Shown: positions 47,966-58,676 of the stretch, piece after piece
Position numbering within the stretch: position 1 is the stretch's first letter
How the letters are laid out: the number at the start of each line of letters is the position of its first letter
Assembly: GCF_010183535.1 (NCBI RefSeq)
Contig: NC_071333.1
Coordinates: 2,418,001 to 2,482,000, forward strand
DNA length: 64,000 nt
From: Caenorhabditis remanei
Taxonomy: Eukaryota > Nematoda > Chromadorea > Rhabditida > Rhabditidae
Direction of reading: 5' to 3'
Notes under the pieces: generated by a model
The model's database searches: none
Told to the model about the DNA's origin: nothing
The model's input: only the letters and a program-made list of their open reading frames with translations
Translations under genes and position numbers: made by a program

Positions 47966-48015
47966 CCGATTTTCAGTTGATTTTTTAGAATTATTTTTTC
48001 ACGAAAAGTTGTTTT

Positions 48016-48745
48016 AAAAGATCAAAATATACTTTTTATGTTGTTTTCGAGTATTTTCAAATGTTTTCCCTCATTTTCAACTCCGGTAGACAATGTTTGA
48101 CACTGTTCGAAAATCGACCTCTCAGAATACTTACTGTTTCAGAGCTTGAAGACGTGTATCTCAGTGATCAGTGATAACGTACATTTCTGAAACTTGTCAG
48201 AAATGTCAATCATGTATCTGGTAATCAAATATACAAAGATTTCATAGAATAATATCGATTTTGGAAAGTTCCACTCAAAAATCTAAAACTCATATTGACC
48301 AAAATTCACAATTTTTGAAAAAAAATTTTAATCAAAGAAAACTGGTCTGCACATGTTTGCAAAGAATTGGTCTATTAATTTGTTAAGTTTTATCATCACT
48401 TCCTTCATTGTAGTTGAAGAATATTCGTTCTGGACACATTTTTCAAACATTGTGAATTTTGGTCAATATGAGTTTTAGATTTTTGAGTGGAACTTTCGAA
48501 AATCGCTATTATTCTATGAAATCTTTGTATATTTGATTACCAGATACATGATTGACATTTCTGACAAGTTTCAGAAATGTACGTTATCACTGATCACTGA
48601 GATACACGTCTTCAAGCTCTGAAACAGTAAGTATTCTGAGAGGTCGATTTTCGAACAGTGTCAAACATTGTCTACCGGAGTTGAAAATGAGGGAAAACAT
48701 TTGAAAATACTCGAAAACAACATAAAAAGTATATTTTGATCTTTT
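48016..48745. repeat. Near-perfect fold-back hairpin
   Basis: Two arms of about 330 bp (48016-48345 and about 48430-48745) are inverted complements with few differences. Both contain CTTCAAGCTCTGAAACAGTA or its inverse and the GTATCTGGTAATCAAATATA block. The loop is under 100 bp. Confidence 0.75.
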
Positions 48746-48819
48746 ATTTTTGATCTTGACATTTTTTCAAAAAATTTCAAATAAAATTTGGTAAAAACGG
48801 GTTCCCATTTTTTGAAATC

Positions 48820-48922
48820 GGGAAAAATTTTGGCCCGGCCCGCCGGGCCAAACTCAAGAAAAATCTCGGCCCGGCCCGAGGCCGGGCCCGGGCCGGCCCG
48901 ATTTTTGACAAGTCTGAAAAAT
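48820..48922. repeat. GC-rich MITE right-end fragment
   Basis: GGCCCGGCCC runs and the terminus TTTTTGACAAGTCTG match the right end of the 14827/17196 MITE family. The left terminus was not identified. Confidence 0.5.
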
Positions 48923-49083
48923 ACCTATAACCAAGTTTTTAGACCGTTTGAAACCCGTGTCTTCAAAGACTTCCGCTGACAGCGAAAAAGATGGTTTTGC
49001 ACATCATGAACTGTTTTACTTGTGGAAAAAACACAGAGACCCTCTTAAAATACTTTATTATTCATAAATTCACATTTTTATTT

Positions 49084-49672
49084 TTAAATTGTCCGAATGA
49101 CCATAGGATGCTCGTCATCGCCGCATTCATTGGTTAGGTAACCTGCGTCAAAAAGTTCGGTTTTGAATTCTGCCGCGGTTCTGAATCATTCGGTTTTATG
49201 CAATGTCAATTAAATTTTGTTCAACTCACAATCCTTCTTTTGGTGCATTCTCCGTGTCTTTTAGTTCTAGACAGTGATGGATTCCGTAACAGGAGCAGTT
49301 GTGAATCAAGTGATAGTACCATTTGTACTGTAAATAATACATGTTGAATTCCACCGGAATTTTTTTTTGTTACCGGGAATTGATCTCCTCTATTGTAAAG
49401 TGAAGCATCGAATTTCAGGGTATCATTACCTATTTTGCAGAAGTTACCAGGTCTGTACGTCATGTTAAAACCATTTCTAAAATTTTGCTTAAAAATCATC
49501 ACAACTTTCGCTTCTGAACTTACCTAGGGTTTTGCACAGTAACCAGAAAAGTTCCGCACCACCAAGTGCCGGCCGGTTTACCGCAGGTGAATCTCAGATG
49601 AACCTGGGATGTGTCCGTCTTGCAGATCGCCAAAAGGCAAAGAAGCAGAAGAATATTCCGGAAGATTTTCAT
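49084..49672 (-). CDS. Secreted protein, WC/HDCS family, gene B
   Basis: Exons (minus) 49672-49524, 49476-49374, 49327-49230 and 49180-49084 join in phase to 148 residues. The signal peptide MKIFRNILLLLCLLAICKT is nearly identical to gene A. The mature protein has FTCGKPAGTWWC (Cys30, Cys39), GNFCKIGND and HLIHNCSCYGIHHC. Intron phases are 2-0-2. Signal peptide and promoter are conserved with gene A while the mature protein is much more divergent, which suggests relaxed or diversifying selection on the secreted part. Function is unknown. Confidence 0.85.
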
Positions 49673-49726
49673 TCTCGGTGAGGAGAGAAGGAAGAAAACC
49701 TGGTGAAAACAGTGGAAAGAGAAACA

Positions 49727-49734
49727 TATTTATA
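49727..49734 (-). promoter_or_regulatory. TATA box of gene B
   Basis: TATAAATA on the minus strand, 54 bases before the ATG, mirroring gene A. The conserved 39-bp hairpin lies further upstream at 49787-49825. Confidence 0.6.
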
Positions 49735-49786
49735 GGGTCTCAAGGTCATAAAATTTTTTATCTTTGTGGGCGTCATGGGAGTTCTC

Positions 49787-49825
49787 AGCAATAAAATATG
49801 ATTTTTGAAACCATATTTTATTGCT
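49787..49825 (-). promoter_or_regulatory. Conserved 39-bp hairpin upstream of gene B
   Basis: AGCAATAAAA...TTTTATTGCT inverted repeat, same length and relative place as 45098-45136 upstream of gene A. Only a few spacer bases differ. Confidence 0.5.
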
Positions 49826-50253
49826 TTTCCTGTGAGTCAACAAAAAACGGAGGGGCATAAACAGATTAAAACGTGATTCTTCTTCCTTCTTCAGATATTG
49901 AGCGTTCACAATCCAGAAAAGTACCCAATTTTGCTCGAAAAATACATAAGTCCTAAAATTTTTAGAACCCAACAAAAGATTTCTAGTCAATTCCGCAATT
50001 TACAACATGATACTAAATAATATTATTTATTGAAAAGAAAAAAGTAGTGAACACGGGAGACCTTATCAGGCCCCTCCTCTCACTAGGGAATGATCCCGGG
50101 TCAATATATAATTAAGTGTCATCAAGACTGGAGATATTACAGGGAGTGTATTGTGAAAAATCAAGTTCTGTCTGCATCAGAGATCAAAATAAACTTTGAA
50201 AATCGGCATTTTCTTTCCAGATAACTAGAAAATGGAAATGGAAATCAGAACTG

Positions 50254-51172
50254 ACATGGAATGTACTTTGATTGCCCCCCCTAAAGTACCGATTTTTTTT
50301 GCTCATTTGATGAGTTTTGCGAAGGATATATAAGATATAACGGGTTTTCCTGTGACGTGACCTGGTTTTTGAAAAATTAAGATTTTTCAAAAAAAAAGTT
50401 TTTTTTCGAAAAATTTTCTAAATCAATTTTTTTCACTGGCAAGATGTAATATTGAAAAGAAAGGATTATATCATAAAAAAAGCAAATTTCAAGGGCTTCA
50501 AGAATAAAAATTGAATTTGTAAAAAAAAGTTTTTTTTGAGTGTCAAATTTTTAAAAAACTGACACCAATTCGAATTTTCGAAAATTTCAAACAGCTCTAA
50601 AAAAATTTAACGGGATTATTCATTTTTTTCCTGTTAAGGGTAAAAAGTGCAAAAGATGTACATTATTGTTCTGCAAAAAAATTAGGGGGGTACCCCCCAT
50701 TTACGAGAGAAATTTTGATTTGAATGTTTTTTTTCAGTATACAAAAAGGGCATGTAAGATAAAAGGTCAGATCTCTAACAGGACACTTATTTTTAGGAAA
50801 ATAGTCAAGAATATGTTTTTCATTCTGTGCCGTTCCCTATTTAAATATTATCGCGCGGTCCTGTCGACTTTCCTACTCACCAAATGTCTTCAAAGATCGT
50901 TAATTTTCACTATTTTGAAATTTCAAACACTCACTACTTCTTCAAAACTGTGAGAAAAGAGTTGAAACTAGAAGAACACGCTTTTAAACGTGTTTTCGGT
51001 TAAAAAATGTTATTTTGGGCAATTTTTAGAAAATTTTTTTTTTTCCGATTTTTCATAAGGGGGGACCACATGAAATTTCGGCTAGAAATGAAAAAAAAAT
51101 TTTTTTCTTAAAACAACACAAAGCTGTTTTTTGTTGCTTGGAAACCTGGAATACCTTTAAAAAAATTGTTTT
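50254..51172 (+). repeat. Left terminal inverted repeat
   Basis: Inverted copy of 58677-59598. Features: GATTGCCCCCCCTAAAGTAC near the tip, GGGGGGTACCCCCC at about 50686, and AAGGGGGGACCACATG at about 51057. The 95-codon frame 50666-50953 is identical in both arms and has no recognisable domain. I do not call it a gene. Confidence 0.9.
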
Positions 51173-52028
51173 AATTGTCCCAATTGTTTTTAAACAAAAA
51201 TACGTTTTAAAACTAGTTCTCCAAGTTTCAACTTTTTTCTCATAGTCTCTTTCATTTTTTGTGAGAACTTACGTTTTAAAGGTTTGTAATTAGTTATTTA
51301 TATTCTGAACTATGATATATTTAAATAGTTTTATTTAGTAAAATAAAAATAAAATGACGGATTGTTAAAGAGTTTCGTTAATTCAAGGATGCAAGTGTTC
51401 CAATGCACACGATGCGCAAATTAATATTCCACATGTGGGATAGGAACACTTGCAGTATGAAAATTGACGGCAATTAGCACATAACTTTCCACCAGTTGCT
51501 TTCACGTTCATGCAATACTGATCAGGAGTTTCAAAATACGCGGGCCTCTTGTCAAGTATTTGATTCAAAAAGAACCCTCTCTCCATCAGGCCCTTGTAGC
51601 GCGGAGCTTTAAATTGATTCAGTATATACTGAACGATTTGCAGCTGCCGTTCTCTTCTTGCAATAATTATGTTAGAGTGGGTGTATCGAATCTGTGTCTC
51701 AAGCTTTCGAATGAAATTTTTAAGCTGCCTGTTGAAGCATAAATCCAATGGTTGCAGCTTGCTTGTTGTTCCATCGGGCAGTACGACAAACTCAAGGTTC
51801 TTGCTGTTTACGGTGTTTTCCTCTATCATTCTCTTCCATCCCGGCCATCCGTCAAGAATAAGAACACTGTCCTTTGGTACAACAGGCATGAATACTTTCT
51901 CCAGCCACTCGATAGCGAGATCGCTGGTCATCATTCCAGATTTGGTGTTAGTGACATATAACTCGGTGAATGGAGCCACCATCCTTTGGAACGATCGAGG
52001 GGTTTGTTGTTCGGCCAATGTTATAAAA

Positions 52029-53879
52029 CCTATTCTCCGTAAGACTCGAGCATCACCCCTGTATGTAGGGGCGTAGAGCCCACAGGTAAGATAGTGTTTA
52101 CTCAGTTTGTATGCATGTACTATGGGTCTTCGGTAACCCGTATGCAAAATTTTGGCGCCCACCTACCGGTCCCTGGGTTACTGTAGGTGCTCAAATGTGT
52201 AAAGCTTAAATTTTTTCTTTTAAGTCGTAGAAGCCCAATTTTTTTAGTGTAGTTTATAGACGTTTATAAAAGTTTTTTCACAAAGTTTCAGAACATTACA
52301 AAAGAATTTTGCCGAGTTATTCGCAAAAAACCAATTTTTTGGAGAATTTTTTCTGTAATTTTAAAATTTTCGGTTCTTAAAACAAAAAACACCCCCGGCA
52401 AACTTTATTTAAAACAAAAGTCTTTCGATGAGTTTACAAATAAAACATATTTGATTAAGTTTTAAGTCTTCGCAGAAGTCGAAAAGAGCCCATGTAAAGT
52501 ACTGAAATTTTCAAAACTGAATATTAGTTGATTTTCTTGATGAAAATTAATAGAGCACAATTTTCTAAACATTTTTTGTATTACATTTCTTTTGATAACT
52601 TTATTACATCCTGCTAAAATTTTGAGGTTTTGTCAGAAAAAATTTTTTTTTTCAAATTTTTTAAATGTTAAGCTCTAATGATGATGATAGTTTTGCTCAG
52701 CCAAAACCTAGAAAATTGCTGTAGTTATGTGTTTTTGTTCACTCTGAGACTAATGTGTGAGCTGGGAGTCGTTTTTCCTTTTTTGTTAAGAAGAGGGTCC
52801 TCATTTTTTGTATCAAGGTAATTCTCCAGAGTGAAACGCGATATTGTCGACGATATTTCAACATAAGATACATTTTATTTAGACTAAAAATGAACGGTAT
52901 GTTTCAGAAGAAACAACTCCGTTTCCAGAAAATTTCATACACGTTTCACTTTTGGAACGATTTTTTGGTCGAGTCACTTTGAGACATTGTAACTTTGTTT
53001 ATTTTAAAGGATTTCATTAAATTCAAATTGTGGCAAAAAGGTGAAAAACTTGGCTACAAAAAAGCTTATTGGACCAATCTATCAAAACTAAAACCGGGAG
53101 AGATACGACTCATATCGTGAAAATTGACAGTACTCGTGAAATCAGAAAATGGCAATATTCGAAAAAAGGTCTCTCGTGGAGTGTGATGCTCCTATATCTT
53201 CTAAAACGTCCCACTATTAATTTTAAAGATTTATGGGTCTATTCACAAGATAGCAGTAAATCAAAAAAACTGCTTTTCAAAAATGTTAAAAATTATCATT
53301 TTTTGACAAAAACTCAAAATTTTAGCAGGATGTAATAGAGTTATTGAAGAAAGTGCAATAAAAAAATGTTCAAAAAATTGTGCTCTATTCATTTTCATAA
53401 AGAAAATTAACTAAAATTCAGTTTTGAAAATTTCAGTACTCTACATGAGCTCTTTTCGACTTCTGCGAAGACTTAAAATTTCTTCAAATATGTTTTATTT
53501 GTAAACTCATCAAAAAACTTTTGTTTTAAATAATGTTTGCCAAGGGTGTTTTTTGTTTTAAGAACCGAAAATTTTAAAATTACAGAAAAAAAGATCCAAA
53601 AAATTTGTTTTTTGCGAATAACTCGACAACATTTTTTTGAAATGTTTTGAAACTTTGTTAAAAAACTATTATAAACGTCTATGAACTACACTAAAAAAAT
53701 TGGGCTTCTACGACTTGAAAGAAAAAATTTAAGTTTTGCACCTTTGAGCACCTACAGTAACCCAGGGGCCGGTAGGTGGGCGCCAAAATTTTGCATATGG
53801 GTTACCGAAAACCCATAGTACATCTTAATATAAAAATCTGTTCCTATGGTACACGTTGCTCGAGTCTTACAGAGAACAC
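52029..53879. mobile_element. 1851-bp fold-back element nested in the transposase
   Basis: Arms of roughly 650 bp are inverted complements: GTAAGACTCGAGCA near each tip, then TTTGGCGCCCACCTACCGG and CTAATATTCAGTTT-type blocks inward. It is flanked by identical 9-bp repeats GTTATAAAA (52020-52028 and 53880-53888), a target duplication typical of Mutator-like elements. Removing it with one repeat restores the transposase frame (...GKTFIT to LAEQQTP...). The 88-codon plus-strand frame inside is not supported. Confidence 0.85.
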
Positions 53880-54891
53880 GTTATAAAAGTTTTTCCAATA
53901 ATTTCTCCAGCAGCAGAAATGCACGGGTTTACAGTAAAACTGTGGCTTAAAGCATTTTTCCTCTGAGCATATTTTTCAACCTTTTTTTTTCCTCGCACAT
54001 CCAAGCATCGGTTTTTAGTCATCTCGTACTTCACAGAAGTTTGGTCCACGTTGAAAATCTATAAAATCACACGTTCAAAAAGGGTATCGGAGAATTTTGT
54101 AATAAAAAACTTACGTGGCTTGGAGCATATTTTCTTTTTAGTCTGGGAATCTCTGTCAGTAAAAACTTTCTGACTTTTTCTTCTTCGCTAGGTCCACTGT
54201 TTGCTTTCGGCTTCACAATTCTGCGGTCGATATGTCTGCTGACCAAATTCAATCTTTTCTTTATGCCAGCCACCCAGTTTCTCGAAGCCTAAAACATTAA
54301 ACTTCTCAATTCAATATTAGTAAAAAATACACACCTTGAAGTTCTTCACTCCAAAGCATACTGCTTGATTCATTCCCGTCCTTTGAATAAAGTCCTCGTG
54401 AATTTCATCATTATTATCGATTGCCGCTTTCACCATATTCACAACCCTATCATTTAATAGTTCGAGCGCATGTCTTTGATTAGTTTTCTGAGATCTAATT
54501 TCTTTTCGAATTCTGGAAACGATATTGTATTAAACTAGTAATTATCCAGCACAAAAACTAACCGTCTGATTTCACATTTCGCGTCTTTTTTAGAAGCGGG
54601 GAAATGAAAACGTCTGATGATCTCATCAAGTGATATCTTTTTAGAATCGAATTTTTCAATTATAAACTTTTTTTGTTTTTCCGTCAAACGAAGTGGAGTG
54701 TATTTGCTGACCTTTGGCGGGGAAAAGTCTGAAAACAGTATTTCTTATTGCTTCTCTTCTCGAATAAAACTAACCACTGTCACAACTAATTTCTTCAGAT
54801 GTAGAACTAGGTTCAGAAGAATTTTTCATTTGTTCCTCTAGAATCTCTGAAAAATCAAGCATTGTAGTTTAGCTTTCAAGAAATTACTTAC

Positions 54892-55813
54892 TTTTGGCGC
54901 TCTTTAGCTTTTTCAATTCGTCGCGGTCTTTAACTTCAGTAATTGCTTTATTAATTTCTTTCGCAATTGTTTCAGCAGTTATATTTGCAATAACATTTTC
55001 ATCCGGCTTCACTTTTTGGATACGTCCTGTTTTCCTTTGCCGCAGTTCAAACTTCTTGGGAAATTTACCTTTGGTTTTTTTGTTGGTAAAATTTGATCGA
55101 ATACTCCTGCCATGAACTTCCAGATGGTCTCCTAATGTATTCGATTCGTTTCTAGTTTTGTCAATTTTTGATTCTTCTGATGGCAGATCAGATAAATCTG
55201 AGAAATGTTGGGCTGGCGTAAGAGGCACAACGTTGTTCTCCTGATATGTATCTTGTGCTAATTTTAAACTTTTGAGAATATCTGCGTTTGCTTTTCTAGT
55301 TGCAGAAGTATCAATGATTAGATCATCATCTTGCAGCTTCATCATATAATGTAGTTTTCTCAAAGATTCTGTGTTGGCTTCCAGGTATCTTTTAGCGTTA
55401 TGACAAGTGAAAACACCACAATCATTTGAATCAAACGCTTGTTTCTGGGCTTCTTCTTTTTCCGCTCGTTCAATAAAGACATCTTCAATATTTTCTCCAA
55501 AGTACTCATGAGCTATTTTTTCCGCTTCGCTTTCACTTATCATCCGTTTTCCTGTAGACGAATCCAAAACATGTACTCGAATCATTCGTGAATTTTCCGA
55601 GTCTTTTCCGAAAACAACCAAAACAAAATGATCTCTACGTAAGACAGGCATCAGTAGTTTTTGAGGTTTGAAAGCTCGTACAAAAGACGTGTATTCGGAG
55701 AAAGCATCGGTGAATGATTGCGTTGAGTGAGCATCAAAATAATCGTTGAGAAAATTGGGATGAATTAGACCAAATTGAAACGATTCTTCTTTACCAGTGT
55801 TATAATCTCCTAC
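54892..55813 (-). other. Ulp1 catalytic exon of the transposon gene
   Basis: A single 922-base exon carrying the cysteine-protease core. HFNLND-like LIHPNFLNDYF precedes the catalytic His. Asp lies 22 residues on and Cys 48 further, within DCGVF. The oxyanion Gln is seven residues before Cys, against six in yeast Ulp1. The exon runs on into a basic tail (KKTKGKFPKKFELRQRK) and ends in phase 1, matching the next exon. Ulp1-family enzymes cut after the Gly-Gly of SUMO or related modifiers. Confidence 0.8.
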
Positions 55814-57953
55814 CTGTAATGTATTCTGTTTATTAAAGTTTCTTATAGCAAAGTTACCATCTCATACAGAAGATGAAAAACTCCTTGGTCTGTCATCTTT
55901 GAGTTCTTCTTAAGGGCAGCTTCTACATCAATGTCCTCCAGGCCAAAACGTAAACTATTTTGAAGCCCAGATTCTTTTTCAAAGGAAGGACCATGAATTT
56001 CCTAAAATACAAAATTTGTAAAATCTAGAAAAGTTCTTTTTACTTACTCTTTGGTTTATGTGACCGTACGATTCCGAAGATGCGTTATTTGGGTTTTTCT
56101 CGGTTGCTGCTCGTGCTTGATTTTCCTGATCGTTTCGCATTGTTTTGTCAGTTTTTTCATAATCGTTTTTTAGTTTTTCTTGGGTGTTATCATTATAGTT
56201 GTCGCTTTTTTCATTTTGATCTTTTTCGATCAAATTTTTCTGTTCTTTGACTTTCTTTCTTTCTTTGTTTTTGTTCGACTGAAATTGTTTTGTAACATGT
56301 TTTTTAACGAGCATTTAAACTAACCTTTGAGCTAGCTCCATCTGTTTCACTAACAGTTGCTTCGCTTCCATCTTGGATATCCTTTGAAGTTTTTTTATCT
56401 GATCGGAACAAATTTTTAAATGTTTTCCATGAAATCCAGTTACTCGTTTTCATTTCATTTCCATTAGATTTTTTGAGTTTCTTCTTTTTTCCCATTTTTT
56501 CTATGGCTCCCTTGTATTTCTGAAACTCATAAATACCGCAGAAGTTTTAATTGTTTTAACACATATAATGATAGTTCTGTTACATATATTTTTCCTTTCA
56601 ATTTACCTTGTTCTCTCCAACTATTTCAGTTTTCACAGCCACAGTCTGATTCGAATTGTATGGTTTATAACTATATCCATCTTGAGTTGCTTCCATATGA
56701 AGAATTCGTTTCTCTTCATTTCTTGCTTGTAGTTCTTCTTTTTGTAGAGCAAACGTTTGCCGTGATGAAAAGCTCTGTAAATTTTGAAGCTCTGATTGGT
56801 TCAAGTCATTTTCACTCACTCTATTTTCTTCAAGTTTTCGGAGTACTCTAGCACTTGTGTCTGGATCAATCTCTTCTGATTTGTCATCTTTTTTTGAATA
56901 TTTTTGTTTAGTCTTCGACTTGTTTTCTTTTTCCAGCCTCCTCTTTGCTTCATTCCTCCAATAGTTCTGAAATTGTAAGTTAGCATTCTACTTGCTAAAA
57001 AAATTTGGTTATTCAATTTAAACTTGAAATTCAACAAACTTACTTGATTTTCTTTGGGCTTACAAAAATCACTATTGCTGCTCTGGATGGTTTCCATGCC
57101 AAAAACTTCATTACTATGGTTATGCAACGCCATTGACAAACTTAAAGCGCACGATGGTGTAGAGTGATTCTGTAATTATTCTACTCATCTATGCAACGTT
57201 AATGTTGAAAATCTCACAGCAAAACTTAAACTCCTCTCGTGATTTTTCGTCAAACATTCAAACATTGGATAGTCTTCCCGGCCGAAGTTTTGCTCTCTAT
57301 ACTCCTCGACATTCTAAAAAATCAAATTATTTTAAAGTTTAGCTTCAAAAACTTACGGATTCCATTAGTTCGTCCATGTGATTAAACTTTTTGCTTCCTT
57401 CTTTGTTGTCAACGGTAAAAAAAGTAGGATTCCACAAATCGATCGACGTGCAATCTTTATTGCGATGAATATCCGATGCTGTTCTCTCTGATTTGAATGA
57501 ATCCACAGACATTTTGACATTGACAGTCTCAGGCTCTTCAACTATTTTATCAAATCGAGATTCTACGATAGGGTATGTTGCAGTAAGTTTGGATGCTTCC
57601 ATTGTTTTTCCAGTATTTTCCCAGTATTTCTCAGCCGTGTGTTTTTTGTCTTCAAAATACTTATCCGAAAAAGACTTGGTCGCAGAGAGCATGGAGCCAA
57701 ACGGAGTATTCTTTTTTGCGTGCATGTTTTTTAATTCACTTGGACCTTTTATCAGAAAAATTGAGGTAGGGTCCTCTTGCGGGAACTCAATTTTCTCAAT
57801 GCGCAAAACAGTGTTTTTTGGAGAAATCAGAGAATCATAAGACGGTGGTGGTAACAATGATGAAAAAGTTGATTCAGTTAATCGATGATAATTTCCCCAC
57901 AGCCCGTTAGATTTTGAATACTGTGGAATTGAAGATTGTTCTGGCATTAACAT

Positions 57954-58676
57954 TTTCTGAAAGTAAAATTTTGGGAAATAGATAAATAGTCTTAGAATAA
58001 AAATATATTTCAAAACAAAATATTAAAACGAATGAATGAAATATTGTCAAACTCAAAAAAAAAAAATAATATAGAATACGAACACTGCCGAGTGAATCTG
58101 TTTGCGCGCTACAAATTCAGTATACAGTATACAGTATACAGTATTCAATATATATAAGTTCAGTATACAAATTCATTGACGCTGTAAAACTGCTTTGGCG
58201 GTGTCGGCGTCTTTCCCATCATCAAAAACTGCCGAAAAAAATATGTGTATCTTATATTGCAACTTTTATCTTATCAACAAATCAAATTCAAATTAATTGA
58301 AAAGATATCAAATGAAACAATAAATAAATAATAAATAATATCAAATAATAAAAATACATAGAATAAATTCTAGAGAATAAATGTTTTGTAAGAAATTTTT
58401 CAATTTTTAACTTTACCCGCAGTTTTGAAGAAGTTAAGTGTGTTTGAAGTTTCAAAATATCGAAAATGAATAATTTTTGAAGAAGTTTTATGATGAGGAA
58501 AGTTAATAGAACGGCGTATTAACTTTCAAATACGTAACAATACATCACCAAAACACAAAATCTCAGCCAACCACTCTCATAACAAACTTACATTGATCTC
58601 AGGCATCTGATATATTATACTAACATTTAACACTCATTTCTTCACTCATTCACCACTGAAATTTTTCCTAAACCAG
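57954..58676. other. 5' region of the transposon gene
   Basis: AT-rich. It contains a TATACAGTATACAGTATACAG run (about 58122-58142), a possible promoter-proximal repeat, and a partial second copy of the TIR-proximal block (58423-58520 resembles 58903-59000). No coding signal. Confidence 0.4.

Larger units (their letters stand above)
47493..48975. mobile_element. MITE family 1 copy split by later insertions
   Basis: Left part 47493-47753 and right part about 48923-48975 (CCTATAACCAAG...CCCGTGTCTTCAAAGACTTC) are the two ends of one element. Between them lie a Tc1/mariner-like end, a fold-back hairpin and a GC-rich MITE fragment. Confidence 0.6.
46960..50253 (-). repeat. Right arm of large inverted duplication
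   Basis: Carries gene B, the R repeat and MITE family 1 in mirror order to the left arm. It is enlarged by insertions inside the MITE (47754-48922) and interrupted at 50254 by the 9.3-kb transposon. Homology resumes at 59599. Confidence 0.75.
51383..57953 (-). pseudogene. Ulp1 protease-HTH-DDE transposase fusion, split by insertion
   Basis: Coding segments (minus): 57953-57357, 57313-57218, 57169-57044, 56966-56607, 56519-56325, 56278-56048, 56001-55858, 55813-54892, 54846-54775, 54728-54563, 54512-54335, 54288-54115, 54058-53880, then 52019-51383 after the nested element. All joins keep phase, giving about 1358 residues. Residues 1-583 are Lys/Glu/Ser-rich and unrecognised. The Ulp1/C48 core follows: His645 (RRDHFVLVVF), Asp667 (VLDSS), Gln708, Cys715 (NDCGVFTC). 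Residues 915-1087 form an HTH/CENP-B-like region (LTEKQKKFI, SRNWVAGIKKR). DDE acidic residues lie at about 1092 (IFNVDQTS), 1203 (LILDGWPGW) and 1239 (LQPLD). The tail is Cys-rich (CANC, CKC, CASC). The start was chosen after a TACTTTCAG acceptor. Confidence 0.8.

Noticed and set aside
51560..52076. Plus-strand frames opposite the DDE region
   Set aside because: They are antisense to the transposase exon and carry no motifs of their own.
53069..53335. 88-codon plus-strand frame in the nested fold-back
   Set aside because: It lies in the loop and arm of the fold-back element, is low complexity, and has no family signal.
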